Assembly (NCBI RefSeq): GCF_947504225.1
Contig: NZ_CANNGT010000004.1
Location: 124,001 to 188,000 of the forward strand
DNA length: 64,000 nucleotides
Source: Brumimicrobium ulvae
GTDB lineage: Bacteria > Bacteroidota > Bacteroidia > Flavobacteriales_D > Crocinitomicaceae
Direction of reading: 5' to 3'
Under the pieces are notes generated by a model that did not search any database, was not told the origin of the DNA, and saw nothing but the letters and a program-made list of their open reading frames with translations. The position numbers and the translations under genes were made by a program. Within the stretch, counting starts at the first letter, position 1; each line of letters opens with the position of its first letter. Positions 17,724 to 28,092 of the stretch are shown here, in pieces.

Positions 17724-18680
17724 ATGCAAAATAGAATTACATCATTATTTAATATCGAGTATCCACTCATTCAAGCCGGAATGATATGGTGCTCAGGTTG
17801 GGAATTGGCATCTGCCGTTTCTAACGCAGGTGGATTAGGAATCATTGGCTCAGGGAGTATGTATCCTGAAATTCTGGATGAACAAATTCAAAAATGTAAA
17901 GCTGCAACCAATAAACCTTTTGCAGTGAACTTACCAATGCTTTATCCCGACATTGACAAGCATGTTGCGACAATCATCAAACATAAGGTTCCTATTGTTT
18001 TCACCTCTGCAGGAAACCCAAAAACATGGACCAAGCATTTGCAAGACCATGGAATCATCGTTGTTCACGTAGTTTCCAGTGTGAAATTCGCATTAAAATC
18101 TGAGGAAGCCGGTGTCGATGCAATTGTTGCCGAGGGATTTGAAGCTGGTGGACACAACGGAAAAGATGAAACAACTACATTTTGTTTGATCCCAATGGTT
18201 GCTGAAGCAGTAAAAATTCCAATAATTGCCGCAGGTGGAATTGGAAACGGAGCTGGAATGTTAGCCGCCATGAACCTTGGTGCAGACGCTGTTCAAATTG
18301 GGAGTCGATTTGTGGCTTCTGAAGAATCTTCCGCACACATCAACTTCAAAAACACAGTAGTTGAGGCAAAAGAAGGAGACACCGTTCTAACGTTAAAAGA
18401 AATTACTCCTGTTCGTTTGATCAAAAATGCTTTTTACAAGCAGGTAGTTGAAGCCTATAACGAATGTAAAAGCGTTGAGGATTTAGCGACTTTGCTAGGA
18501 CGAGGAAGAGCAAAGAAGGGAATGTTCGAAGGAGATTTAGAAGAAGGTGAATTAGAGATTGGGCAAGTTTCAGGATTGATTCACAAAATTCTTCCTGCCG
18601 CACAAATCGTTGAGGAGATTGTTAATGATTTCAAAGCTGCTTTATCCGCACAAAATACAAATGAAAAATTTAAATTTTAA
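17724..18680 (+). CDS. Nitronate monooxygenase family flavoprotein (NMO/FabK-like)
   Basis: A 318-residue FMN-dependent TIM-barrel protein of the 2-nitropropane dioxygenase/nitronate monooxygenase superfamily. Motifs are the N-terminal YPLIQAGMIW and SNAGGLGIIGSG, the phosphate-binding loop region EGFEAGGHNG around residue 140, PIIAAGGIGNGAG and AVQIGSRFVA. Family members oxidise nitronates or, in the FabK branch, reduce enoyl-ACP; the sequence alone does not decide. The stop TAA overlaps the next ATG by one base (TAATG), so it is translationally coupled to the M16 peptidase genes, a neighbourhood that gives no clear metabolic clue. Confidence 0.88.
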   Translation: MQNRITSLFNIEYPLIQAGMIWCSGWELASAVSNAGGLGIIGSGSMYPEILDEQIQKCKAATNKPFAVNLPMLYPDIDKHVATIIKHKVPIVFTSAGNPKTWTKHLQDHGIIVVHVVSSVKFALKSEEAGVDAIVAEGFEAGGHNGKDETTTFCLIPMVAEAVKIPIIAAGGIGNGAGMLAAMNLGADAVQIGSRFVASEESSAHINFKNTVVEAKEGDTVLTLKEITPVRLIKNAFYKQVVEAYNECKSVEDLATLLGRGRAKKGMFEGDLEEGELEIGQVSGLIHKILPAAQIVEEIVNDFKAALSAQNTNEKFKF

Positions 18681-19927
18681 TGGTAGAATTTGAGCGTTTT
18701 GAATTGGACAATGGCTTGCGTGTAATTTTTCACAAAGACACCACAACCCCAATGGCTGTTGTGAATACTTTGTACGATGTAGGTGCACGAGATGAGTCTC
18801 CAGAAAGGACTGGATTCGCACACTTGTTTGAACATTTAATGTTTGGAGGTTCGATAAATATTCCAAACTTCGACGGCCCCTTACAAGAAGCTGGTGGGTC
18901 TAACAATGCTTTTACTAGTAATGACATCACCAACTATTACGATGTTCTTCCAGTACAAAACTTAGAAACGGCCTTGTGGCTAGAAAGTGACAGAATGCTT
19001 TCTTTGGCTTTTACAGAAAAAAGTTTAGAAGTTCAAAGAAGTGTTGTCATTGAAGAATTTAAACAACGCTACTTAAATCAACCCTATGGAGATTTATGGT
19101 TAGAATTTAGGCCTTTGGCATATAAAGTTCATCCCTACCGTTGGGCCACAATAGGAAAAAACATTGAACACATTCAGGAGGCAACAATGGAGGAAGTAAA
19201 AGACTTCTTTCATACACATTATCACCCTGGAAATGCAATTTTGGTTATTGCTGGCAACCTAGATTTAGAGGAAGTTAAAAGATTAGTCAAGAAATGGTAT
19301 GGAGACATTCCTGCTCGAAAAAAGAAAGTTAGAAATCTACCTCAAGAACCAAAACAGACTGAATTTAGAACCAAAACAATAGAAAGAGATGTTCCTTCTG
19401 ATGTTTATACCTACGGTTTCAAAATGGCTGGAAAAGGTCAACAAGGGTATTACGAAGCCGATTTAATTTCAGATATTCTCGGAAGAGGAAAGTCTTCTCG
19501 TTTATACAAACGATTAAAAAAAGAACTTGAATTGGTTACAGAAATCAACGCATACATTATGGGGTCTAACGATCCCGGGATGTTAATGCTCTCTATTCAT
19601 CCAAATGACGGTGCAACACTAGAAGAAATTGATGCTGAAATATGGGCCGTTTTAGAAGAATTAAAATCTAATTTAATTGAAGGAACGGAACTCGAAAAAA
19701 TCATCAATAAAGTAAAAACCACCAAAGCATTTTCTGAACAAGGAGTATTGAATAAAAGCATGGCCTTAGCAATGAATGAACTTTTGGGCGATGCCAACCT
19801 CATCAATACCGAAACAGATGAATATGAAAAAGTAACTGTTGAGGGAATCCGGAGTCAGGCCAATGTTATTTTACAAAAAACGAACTGTTCTCAACTGATA
19901 ATTAAAGCGAAAAAGAATGATAAATAG
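18680..19927 (+). CDS. M16 family zinc metallopeptidase, catalytic subunit
   Basis: A 415-residue member of the M16 (pitrilysin/mitochondrial processing peptidase) family. The inverted zinc motif HxxEH is HLFEH at residues 48-52, with the distal Glu ligand expected around 127 (VVIEEFKQRY). The C-terminal M16 half carries SRLYKRLKKELELVTEI. No signal peptide is visible, so it is probably cytosolic or periplasmic by another route. It is paired with the following gene, with overlapping ends, the usual active/inactive two-subunit arrangement. Confidence 0.93.
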   Translation: MVEFERFELDNGLRVIFHKDTTTPMAVVNTLYDVGARDESPERTGFAHLFEHLMFGGSINIPNFDGPLQEAGGSNNAFTSNDITNYYDVLPVQNLETALWLESDRMLSLAFTEKSLEVQRSVVIEEFKQRYLNQPYGDLWLEFRPLAYKVHPYRWATIGKNIEHIQEATMEEVKDFFHTHYHPGNAILVIAGNLDLEEVKRLVKKWYGDIPARKKKVRNLPQEPKQTEFRTKTIERDVPSDVYTYGFKMAGKGQQGYYEADLISDILGRGKSSRLYKRLKKELELVTEINAYIMGSNDPGMLMLSIHPNDGATLEEIDAEIWAVLEELKSNLIEGTELEKIINKVKTTKAFSEQGVLNKSMALAMNELLGDANLINTETDEYEKVTVEGIRSQANVILQKTNCSQLIIKAKKNDK

Positions 19928-21173
19928 AACAATTGCACCGAAGACATCTACGGTAACTCATATTGATTTTCAATCGCCAGAAATTGACACTTTAGAAAAT
20001 AAAGTTCAAGTTTACAGCATGCGAAAAACAGACGATGAAACAGTGCGTATTGATTTCGTATTTGATGCAGGGAGCTTAAAAACCTCTAAAATCGTCGCTC
20101 AACTGGCGGGGGAACTTTTATTCTCAGGGACAGAAAACAAATCGAGTGAAGAAATAGATGAAGAGATTGATCGACTGGGAGGGTTCACCGGTGTAGAAGT
20201 CTCGACTGAAAAATCAACTATCTCTTTAATTGGACTTCGTGAACATGTAGTTGCGATCGCTGAAATTGTTGTAGATGCGATGATCAATGTCAATTTCAAT
20301 CCGAAAGAAATCAAACAATTGCTTCAATCCAAGAAAAAGAAAATGGCCATTAGTTTAGAGAAGGTTTCGACCCAAGCGCGACGTGCTTTCCTAAGTGATT
20401 TGTTTAAAAATTCACCTTATGGTGATTTGGCGCAACTCGAAGATTTTAACCATATAGAAAAAAATGATCTCATTGAATTTCACCACAGTAAATACCTTTC
20501 TGGCTTACAATATATCTCTATAGTCGGAGCAGTGAGTGATCAAGATTTAAACAGCATTAAAACGCTCGGAAACCAATTCAATAAAGACGAGGTTACTCCC
20601 ATTGAAAATGACTATAGCTATTCGCCTAATGTCATCCATATCGAAAAAGAACAAGCGCTTCAAACAGCGATTCGTGTTGGCCGTGTTTTGTTCAATAAAC
20701 AACATACAGATTTCATAAAATTCAGCGTTGTCAATACAATTCTAGGTGGATATTTTGGTAGCAGGCTAATGACTTCGATTCGTGAAGACAAGGGATATAC
20801 TTATGGTATCGGTTCTGGTGTTGCACAGCTATTAGAAACAGGTTATTTCTTTATCAGTACAGAAGTAGGAAAAGAATTTAAAGACCTGACGCTAGAGGCT
20901 ATTCAAAACGAAATTAAAATTCTGCAAACCGAGGAGGTTAGCAAAAAGGAGTTAGATTTGGTTAAAAACTACATCATTGGACAAATTTTAGAGCAGTCTG
21001 ACGGAGCGCAAGCGATGATGGATCGATTTATTGCTGTAGAAACCTACGGTATGGATTATACCTATTATGATGAATTCATCAAACAAGTCAACGAAATTAC
21101 GCCTATTGAAGTTATGGCATTAGCAAATCAATATTTGAAATGGGAAGACTTCACAATAGTAAGCGCTGGATAG
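19917..21173 (+). CDS. M16 family peptidase, non-catalytic subunit
   Basis: A 418-residue M16 homologue without the HxxEH motif; the corresponding segment reads AGELLFSGTENKSSEEIDEEIDRLGG. It retains the C-terminal Arg/Tyr motif in SRLMTSIREDKGYTYGIGSG, which in two-subunit M16 peptidases supplies substrate-binding residues. It overlaps the catalytic subunit by 11 bases and is surely co-translated. Together they would form a clam-shell heterodimer degrading peptides. Confidence 0.92.
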   Translation: MINRTIAPKTSTVTHIDFQSPEIDTLENKVQVYSMRKTDDETVRIDFVFDAGSLKTSKIVAQLAGELLFSGTENKSSEEIDEEIDRLGGFTGVEVSTEKSTISLIGLREHVVAIAEIVVDAMINVNFNPKEIKQLLQSKKKKMAISLEKVSTQARRAFLSDLFKNSPYGDLAQLEDFNHIEKNDLIEFHHSKYLSGLQYISIVGAVSDQDLNSIKTLGNQFNKDEVTPIENDYSYSPNVIHIEKEQALQTAIRVGRVLFNKQHTDFIKFSVVNTILGGYFGSRLMTSIREDKGYTYGIGSGVAQLLETGYFFISTEVGKEFKDLTLEAIQNEIKILQTEEVSKKELDLVKNYIIGQILEQSDGAQAMMDRFIAVETYGMDYTYYDEFIKQVNEITPIEVMALANQYLKWEDFTIVSAG

Positions 21174-21231
21174 TAAACTGAAATAAAAACTAAATTCAGC
21201 AACGATTACCTTTCGAAATACGTTATAATAA

Positions 21232-24200
21232 ATGTACGAAAAACACGTTAAAACCCAGATGCGCAATTTATTATATATCATCTTACTCGTCAGCTCAATT
21301 GGTCTTCTACCGAAAGCTGCTAACGCTACACATGGAATGGGTGGTGAAATCACTTGGCAATGTCAAGGAAATGGTGATTATGTATTTGAATTAAAATTCT
21401 ACCGAGATTGTAATGGGTTTGAAGTGAATACCAATTTTGAGGTAATTGACGTATGGGGACATGCAACATTGACCTCTATCCAAGTTGACTTTGTAAATCG
21501 AGCTGATATCTCTCCAATGTGTACTCCAGCTGCAGGAAACCAACCTTTTGACTGCGGAACAGGTGTTTCAGGAGGAAATGGGATTGGTGCTGTTGAAGAA
21601 ATCACCTACCGCAGTGCGCCCATCACAATTCCTGGAATTCCACCCAGTGGTGGATGGCATTTTACCTATCAAAACTTTTCAAGAAGTGGCGCCTTAACCA
21701 ACATTCAAAATCCAACTAGCTATGGAATAACATTATCTGCTGCGATGTACCAAATTCCTGGAGCAACAGGTGGATGCATCGATAATTCTCCAACTTTTTT
21801 ACAATCTCCACATATTGTCAGCTGTGCTGGAGACCCATATGATTACAATCCAAATGGAGTTGATGTAGATTTAGATTCTCTGCATTTCAGTTGGGGAAAA
21901 CCTTTGGATTACTTCCCGAGTGGAATTTATACTCCTCCAACATCCCCTGCTCCTGTACTATTTGAACCGGGATTTTCACATGACAATCCAACACCTGATG
22001 CTGCCTTCAACCCAAACAACGAAGCTGCAACGATAAATCCAGAAAATGGACGTATACAATTCAGGTCATACACCCAAGGAAATTTCGCAACAAAAATCGT
22101 GGTAGACGCTTATAGAAATGGCGTTAAGATTGCCACTGTTGAAAGAGAAATCCAACTCATTGTTTCCTCATGTTCTGGAACAAACAACGTACCTACGATA
22201 ACGCCTCCGTTTGCAGCAAACACTTCTTTTGAAACATCGATATTCGCAGGCGACGCTATTAATTTTGAAATTATTGCTTCTGACTTAGACCTACTTCAAG
22301 ATGGAACTCCACAGTCTGTAACAATTTCCTCCTCAGGATTGATGTACGGAACAGGATATGCGGATGCCAACAATGGCTGTATCACTACTCCATGTGCAAC
22401 ATTAAACACACCTTCTGTTACTTCAACAAACAATGCAACCATGCAATTCAACTGGCAAACTTCCTGTGATCACCTCATCGGTGCTACCGGACAAGCTTTA
22501 GATGTAGTACCTTATATTTTCGTATTTAAAGTTCAAGATGATTATTGTCCAATCCCTAAAGTGCAATACGCTACTGTCATCATAAACGTTTTAAACAAAG
22601 ATGTTTTACCTGGTCCGGAAATAACCTGTATCACCGGGAATGCTGCTGGAGATTTAGTGATTAATTGGAATCCTATTACTGATCCTTATGGTGTTTTTAC
22701 AGGTTATCAGATTCATGGTATAAACGGAGGACATTATGCAACTGCCGGAAACATTAACTCCAATAGTTTCACCCTAAATGGTGGTGTTGGAGGAACGGAC
22801 CAATTCTTTATTTCCACAATGTCAGGATGCAATGGAAATACAGCAAGAAACTCAGATACACTTTCCAACATCTTTTTAAACCTCAACAATCCTGGAAATG
22901 GTGAAGCAATTCTACAATGGAACGATCCCCATCCAACTCAACACTCTACTTTTAATGATTATTATCATATCTACAAAGAATTCCCTGCTGGAACATGGAC
23001 ACTAATCGATTCTGTTCCCTACAATACTACAAGTTATTACGACACCATAACAGTATGTTCTGAGTTTATTAGTTATCAAATCGTTCTAGAAACAGACCAA
23101 TGTAATTTCACCAGCAATATTGAAGGTGATGTTTTTGAAGATAAAATTGTTCCTGATATTCCTGTCATTTCGAATGTTGATATTGATACCTTAACTGGTG
23201 ACATTACCATTAATTGGAGTGAAAACTCACAGGAAGATACGTATGGTTATGTAATTTATCAAACAGACCAAAACGGAAACCTTGTTGAAATAGATACTGT
23301 ATGGGGAAAACCAAACACCAGCTACACCCACTCAGAAAATCATGAAAATGGTCCATTCGAATATTCAATAGCCGCATTTGATTCTTGCTATACATCCAAC
23401 GTTCCACCAACACATCAAACTTCAGCCAAAGCAACACCTCATACCACCAACTTTTTGAGCAGTTCAATAGACATCTGTAATCGACAAGTTAATTACAGTT
23501 GGACGGGATACATAGGATTTACCAATAACGCCAATCATATTCTATTTGTACGTGTTAACGGTGGTCCGTGGCAGCAAGTAGGTCAAACTACGAACAACAA
23601 CATCAATTTTAACATCAACGCAGGAGATGAAATTATTGCCGTAGTTCAAACCATTTCCAATGATGGAGTAAGTTCTTTTTCAAATGTCAACCACTTAACT
23701 TTTACAGCCGACCAAAGTCCAGATATTTCGTATTTAAGCGTTGCTACAGTGGAGGACAACAGAATTGCAGTAAGGTACCAAATTTCTCATGGAGAAGGAG
23801 CAGAAATTGTGAAGTTAGAACGCTTTAACAACAGAACTCAAGCCTTTGAGGTAATTGATTCTAAGCTTGTAAACAATTTAAATGAAATTACATTCATAGA
23901 CACAGATGTTGAAGTCAACAAACGCTCATACCTTTACAGGGTTGAAGTAATTGATACATGTAATCAGTCCTTTGGTTATTCCAACATAGGACAAACCATT
24001 CATCTGAGCGTGACCACCAAGCAAGAGACAGAAGCTCATGTTTTACAATGGACACCCTACGCAGCGTTCTTAGGAAATTTACTTTCCTATAAAGTATACC
24101 GATCAATTGATGGGCAATTCGATCCTACTCCAATTGCAGTTTTGCCATACAATATTCGAACGTATACAGACTCTGTAGGAATTATTGGCAACAACGATGA

Positions 24201-24591
24201 TGGAAAAACCTGTTATCTTGTCGTTGCTGAAGAAGGTCCTAATCAGTATGGTCTAGAAGAACTAAGTTACAGCAATAAAGCATGCGGTGTAATTAGTCCA
24301 ACAATTTACATTCCTAATGCCTTTAGCGTTGGTGGACACAATCCTGTTTTCAAACCAGAAACAAGGCAACGTCAAATCGAAAACTACCTCTTCGAAATTT
24401 ACGACCGTTATGGGCGGGTAATTTTCTCTACGGAAGACCCGAACGAAGGGTGGAACGGCCAGTTAAAAGGGCAAACTAGAATTGCAAGAGAAGGGGTCTA
24501 TGTTTATCGTTTATCTCTGCGAGACGGGAATGGAATAGAAATCATAAGACATGGACATGTCACCTTGTTGGATTATCGTAATGTTGAATAA
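21232..24591 (+). CDS. T9SS type B sorting-domain protein, THxMGGEI family
   Basis: A very large secreted protein of 1119 residues. The mature N-terminus, ATHGMGGEITWQCQGNGDYV, matches a family of Bacteroidota surface proteins that begin this way and continue with FYRDCNG. Fibronectin type III-like repeats fill the middle, and the end is the gliding-motility type B sorting domain (YIPNAFSVGGHNPVFKPE, LFEIYDRYGRVIFST, GWNGQLKG). The ATG at 21232 precedes a second ATG at 21259, which gives a cleaner signal peptide (MRNLLYIILLVSSIGLL); either is possible. A role in adhesion or gliding is inference. Confidence 0.88.
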   Translation: MYEKHVKTQMRNLLYIILLVSSIGLLPKAANATHGMGGEITWQCQGNGDYVFELKFYRDCNGFEVNTNFEVIDVWGHATLTSIQVDFVNRADISPMCTPAAGNQPFDCGTGVSGGNGIGAVEEITYRSAPITIPGIPPSGGWHFTYQNFSRSGALTNIQNPTSYGITLSAAMYQIPGATGGCIDNSPTFLQSPHIVSCAGDPYDYNPNGVDVDLDSLHFSWGKPLDYFPSGIYTPPTSPAPVLFEPGFSHDNPTPDAAFNPNNEAATINPENGRIQFRSYTQGNFATKIVVDAYRNGVKIATVEREIQLIVSSCSGTNNVPTITPPFAANTSFETSIFAGDAINFEIIASDLDLLQDGTPQSVTISSSGLMYGTGYADANNGCITTPCATLNTPSVTSTNNATMQFNWQTSCDHLIGATGQALDVVPYIFVFKVQDDYCPIPKVQYATVIINVLNKDVLPGPEITCITGNAAGDLVINWNPITDPYGVFTGYQIHGINGGHYATAGNINSNSFTLNGGVGGTDQFFISTMSGCNGNTARNSDTLSNIFLNLNNPGNGEAILQWNDPHPTQHSTFNDYYHIYKEFPAGTWTLIDSVPYNTTSYYDTITVCSEFISYQIVLETDQCNFTSNIEGDVFEDKIVPDIPVISNVDIDTLTGDITINWSENSQEDTYGYVIYQTDQNGNLVEIDTVWGKPNTSYTHSENHENGPFEYSIAAFDSCYTSNVPPTHQTSAKATPHTTNFLSSSIDICNRQVNYSWTGYIGFTNNANHILFVRVNGGPWQQVGQTTNNNINFNINAGDEIIAVVQTISNDGVSSFSNVNHLTFTADQSPDISYLSVATVEDNRIAVRYQISHGEGAEIVKLERFNNRTQAFEVIDSKLVNNLNEITFIDTDVEVNKRSYLYRVEVIDTCNQSFGYSNIGQTIHLSVTTKQETEAHVLQWTPYAAFLGNLLSYKVYRSIDGQFDPTPIAVLPYNIRTYTDSVGIIGNNDDGKTCYLVVAEEGPNQYGLEELSYSNKACGVISPTIYIPNAFSVGGHNPVFKPETRQRQIENYLFEIYDRYGRVIFSTEDPNEGWNGQLKGQTRIAREGVYVYRLSLRDGNGIEIIRHGHVTLLDYRNVE

Positions 24592-24655
24592 TCTTTAAGT
24601 TGATTTTATTCTATAGAACAATCATTATTTACATCGTTATCATAAGAAATTAAAG

Positions 24656-24663
24656 TATTTTTG
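24656..24663 (+). promoter_or_regulatory. TATTTTTG -7 box of tatC
   Basis: The box lies 10 bp before the tatC ATG at 24673, so the transcript would have almost no leader. The upstream TTA at 24637-24639 is a poor -33 element. Confidence 0.35.
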
Positions 24664-24672
24664 CAATCGATT

Positions 24673-25473
24673 ATGAGTGAGCAAGAAGAAAATGAAATGT
24701 CATTCCTCGATCACCTTGAGGAATTGCGTTGGAGAATTGTAAAATCAGTAATTGCAATATTGGTTTTCGCTGTAGTTATGTGGTTTTTTAAGGAATGGTT
24801 AATCCAAAACTTATTTATCGCTATGACCAAGCCAGACTTTGTCTCATTCCAATTCATGTGTGATTATTTGAACATTTGCGTAGGTGAAATACCTATTAAA
24901 TTTCAATCCAATAAAGTAGGCTCACAATTTTCTTATGCATTATTGATGTCATTTGTTGGAGGATTCATACTTGCCTTCCCTTTTGTGTTCTATCAAATGT
25001 GGGGTTTTGTAAAACCAGGTTTAAAAGCCAATGAAAAAAGTGCCGTTTCAGGAATAACATTTTTTGTTACCATTTTATTCCTGATTGGTGTTGTCTTTGG
25101 ATACATCGTTGTTGCGCCACTCTGTATTCAGTTCTTTGGGGGATTCTCTTTAGCATCTGAATTCGAAAACATTTGGATGATTGGTTCTTTTATGTCTCTG
25201 ATCATTTCGAGCGTTATCTTTACCGGGCTATTGTTCTTACTTCCAGTAATTATTTACATTCTAACAAAAATCGGAATTGTTTCACCTGCATTTCTAAGAA
25301 AATACAGAAAGCATTCAATCGTAGGTGTACTTATTTTGTCGGCATTAATTACTCCACCTGACTTTATTAGTCAAGTGATTGTTTCAATTCCCATTATCTT
25401 ACTCTACGAAGTTGGAATTTTGGTCAGTGCCCGCGTTGAAAAACGGAGATTAAAGCGTGAGCAAGTCGGCTAA
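24673..25473 (+). CDS. tatC: Sec-independent translocase subunit TatC
   Basis: Core receptor of the twin-arginine translocase in the inner membrane; binds signal peptides with the RR motif and forms the export channel with TatA. The protein has 266 residues, six hydrophobic segments and TatC motifs: EMSFLDHLEELRWRI at the N-terminus (the signal-peptide contact region), QMWGFVKPGL and the C-terminal ALITPPDFISQ. The frame extends to a TTG at 24661; the ATG at 24673 gives the standard start. Other Tat subunits are not in the window. Confidence 0.96.
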   Translation: MSEQEENEMSFLDHLEELRWRIVKSVIAILVFAVVMWFFKEWLIQNLFIAMTKPDFVSFQFMCDYLNICVGEIPIKFQSNKVGSQFSYALLMSFVGGFILAFPFVFYQMWGFVKPGLKANEKSAVSGITFFVTILFLIGVVFGYIVVAPLCIQFFGGFSLASEFENIWMIGSFMSLIISSVIFTGLLFLLPVIIYILTKIGIVSPAFLRKYRKHSIVGVLILSALITPPDFISQVIVSIPIILLYEVGILVSARVEKRRLKREQVG

Positions 25474-25565
25474 AACACTAATTTTATGATTTACTAACAC
25501 TACTACATGAAAAATAAACATACTTGGTCATTTACATCTCATCAAAATAACTATTTTAGTAATCG

Positions 25566-28016
25566 ATGAGATGGATATTATTCATATTTCTTTTTACTAG
25601 TACTTATTTAACTGCGCAAAAAACCGGAGTATCTGGACTTGTGGTAGAGGACGAAACAGGTGAACCCATTCCCTTTGCTAGCGTATTTTTTAAGGATTCA
25701 AAAATTGGTACTGAAACAGATTTTGATGGGAAGTATGCCATTGAGTCTTACTATGCAACTGATTCATTAGTTGTTCGTGCTTCTGGCTTCGAAACAAAAA
25801 CTGTAGCCGTAAAACAAGATGAGTCGCAAGTGATGAACTTCCGAATGGAGCCCATTACTCAAACCACAGACGAAGTCTTCATTACTGCACCAGATGAAAA
25901 ACCTTCTACTATTTTACACAGGAGAATTGTCCGCAACAAACACATCAACAACAAAGAAAAACTAGAAGCTTATTCATATCAGAGTTACAACAAAATTCAG
26001 TTGGACCTAAACAATATAGGTGATGATTTTGAAGGCCGGAAAATCGTTCAGAACTTAAACCTAGTAATGGACTACCTTGATACCATGGACGGAGGGAAGT
26101 ATTTACCACTCATTCTTACAGAATCCCTTTCAGAATATTATTATCGTACAAATCCAACCAAGAAAAAAGAAGTCGTAAGCGCCTCTCGAATTACTGGGGT
26201 AAACAACCTAGAAGTCAACCAATTTCTTGGTGAAATGTATCAAGACATCAATGTTTACGAAAATTATATTGGAATTTTTGATAAATCATTCATTAGCCCC
26301 ATCGCGAATTTTGGATTGGGGTATTACAAATTTTACCTTCAAGACAGTGCTTTTATAGACAATCAATGGTGCTACCTCATGACCTTTAAACCAAAACGGA
26401 AAGGAGACCTTACTTTTGAAGGAGAGATGTGGGTACACGACACAACTTATGCAATAAAAAAATGGTCGGCTAATGTTGCAGATGATGCCAACATCAATTA
26501 TGTCAATGGATTCTACCTAGAACAAATGTTCAATCAAGTAGAGGATGAAGTTTGGATGTTGACCTATGACCGATTAATTGTCGACTTAAATGTTTACGAT
26601 AATTCAAAACTACTTGGTTTGTATGGTAGAAAGTTAACGACCAGAAGGAATTTCGTCATCAACAAACCACATCCACCTGAATTTTACAAAGCCAGTGAGA
26701 ATGTCGTCATGCTAGACAGCGCCAACAAGCGGGATGAAGAATATTGGAGAAAACACAGGCACATTCCACTCAATAAGCAGGAAGAAGACATTGATGTTAT
26801 GATTGACTCTTTGAATGAAGTTCCACTTTTCAAAGCTTTTAAAAACCTCACGTTTTTAGCCACCACCGGATTTTATCCTTTGGGCAAAATAGAATTAGGA
26901 AACATACGTAGCTTAATCAGTTACAACACAGTTGAAGGCTTTAGAAATCAAATTCAACTCCGAACTTCCAACGATTTCAGTGAACGCATAGAGTTCTCTG
27001 GGAAATTAGCCTATGGTTATCTAGACCAGCAATTCAAGTATGGTGGTGGAATTAGATTCAATGTAACGCCGAAAAAGAGAGGTATGCTAAAGGTGTTTTA
27101 CGATTATGATGTACAGCAATTAGGATTAGGTGAAAATGCTGCGGATATTGATGGAGCATTTGGATCTTTGTTGAGAACAAAACCATTAAATCAGCTAATT
27201 TTCGTAGAAAAATTTGGTGCGGAATTAGAAAAGGATATTGGCAAGTCTTTTATCATTACGGCAGGTGGTCAATGGAAAAGTCTAAGCGCTTTGGGTGAAA
27301 CTCAATTCCGGGTACCTAATTCTTACGTAGGTTTTGACTTCATCAACGAAGTCAGCACTTTCGAAACTTCATTAAAAATCAGGTATGCGAAAAATGAAGA
27401 GTTTATTTCTGGAAGTTTTGACAGGATCTCAATTGGTTCTAAATATCCCATCGTTAGCCTAGAAGGTGTACTTGGAATCAAGGGTGTTTTAGGTTCTGAT
27501 TATGAATATCAAAAATTAGAACTCAAAATTAAACACAGTCCGAAGCTTGGAGTTTTTGGAAAACTCTACTATGAGATCTATGGAGGGATGTATTTTGGTC
27601 AAGCGGCCTATCCCTTCCTAAAAGTTCATGAAGGTTCTCAAACCTATTGGTTTCAATCGATGGCACACAACAGAATGGATTACTTCGAATTTATTTCTGA
27701 CCGATATGTAGGGGCAACTGCTGAACATCATTTTAACGGATTATTTTTTGACCGTGTTCCTTTGATCAGAAAATTAAAATGGAGACTGGTGGCTTCTGCA
27801 AAATCTGTATGGGGAGAACTTTCAAGCAAACAAAGAACAGCCATGCTAATGCCAGACAATACCACAGCATTTGGATATACGCCTTATGTAGAAAGCGCCA
27901 TTGGAATTGAGAACATCTTTAAAGTATTTAGAGTCGATGCAGTTTGGAGGATGACCCATTTAAAACCTGGTGATTCACCTGTTGGAATACGTGCAAAATT
28001 TTCCATCAGGTTCTAA
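25566..28016 (+). CDS. DUF5686 outer-membrane protein with carboxypeptidase-regulatory-like domain
   Basis: An 816-residue exported protein typical of Bacteroidota. A signal peptide (LFIFLFTSTYLTAQ) precedes a CarboxypepD_reg-like domain at about residues 22-100 (VSGLVVEDETGEPIPFASVFF, TDFDGKY), then the long DUF5686 region ending in beta strands with terminal Phe (GIRAKFSIRF), as expected for an outer-membrane barrel. Similar to the N-terminal part of SusC-like and TonB-dependent proteins, but without TonB-receptor motifs. It lies 76 bp before lptB and may share its transcript; substrate unknown. Confidence 0.88.
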   Translation: MRWILFIFLFTSTYLTAQKTGVSGLVVEDETGEPIPFASVFFKDSKIGTETDFDGKYAIESYYATDSLVVRASGFETKTVAVKQDESQVMNFRMEPITQTTDEVFITAPDEKPSTILHRRIVRNKHINNKEKLEAYSYQSYNKIQLDLNNIGDDFEGRKIVQNLNLVMDYLDTMDGGKYLPLILTESLSEYYYRTNPTKKKEVVSASRITGVNNLEVNQFLGEMYQDINVYENYIGIFDKSFISPIANFGLGYYKFYLQDSAFIDNQWCYLMTFKPKRKGDLTFEGEMWVHDTTYAIKKWSANVADDANINYVNGFYLEQMFNQVEDEVWMLTYDRLIVDLNVYDNSKLLGLYGRKLTTRRNFVINKPHPPEFYKASENVVMLDSANKRDEEYWRKHRHIPLNKQEEDIDVMIDSLNEVPLFKAFKNLTFLATTGFYPLGKIELGNIRSLISYNTVEGFRNQIQLRTSNDFSERIEFSGKLAYGYLDQQFKYGGGIRFNVTPKKRGMLKVFYDYDVQQLGLGENAADIDGAFGSLLRTKPLNQLIFVEKFGAELEKDIGKSFIITAGGQWKSLSALGETQFRVPNSYVGFDFINEVSTFETSLKIRYAKNEEFISGSFDRISIGSKYPIVSLEGVLGIKGVLGSDYEYQKLELKIKHSPKLGVFGKLYYEIYGGMYFGQAAYPFLKVHEGSQTYWFQSMAHNRMDYFEFISDRYVGATAEHHFNGLFFDRVPLIRKLKWRLVASAKSVWGELSSKQRTAMLMPDNTTAFGYTPYVESAIGIENIFKVFRVDAVWRMTHLKPGDSPVGIRAKFSIRF

Positions 28017-28092
28017 ACCTACAAAGAGAATCTCTTAGAAAAAGCATCAAGAATACTTAGTTTGTATTATTTTAGTGCTTCGATATCAAAAT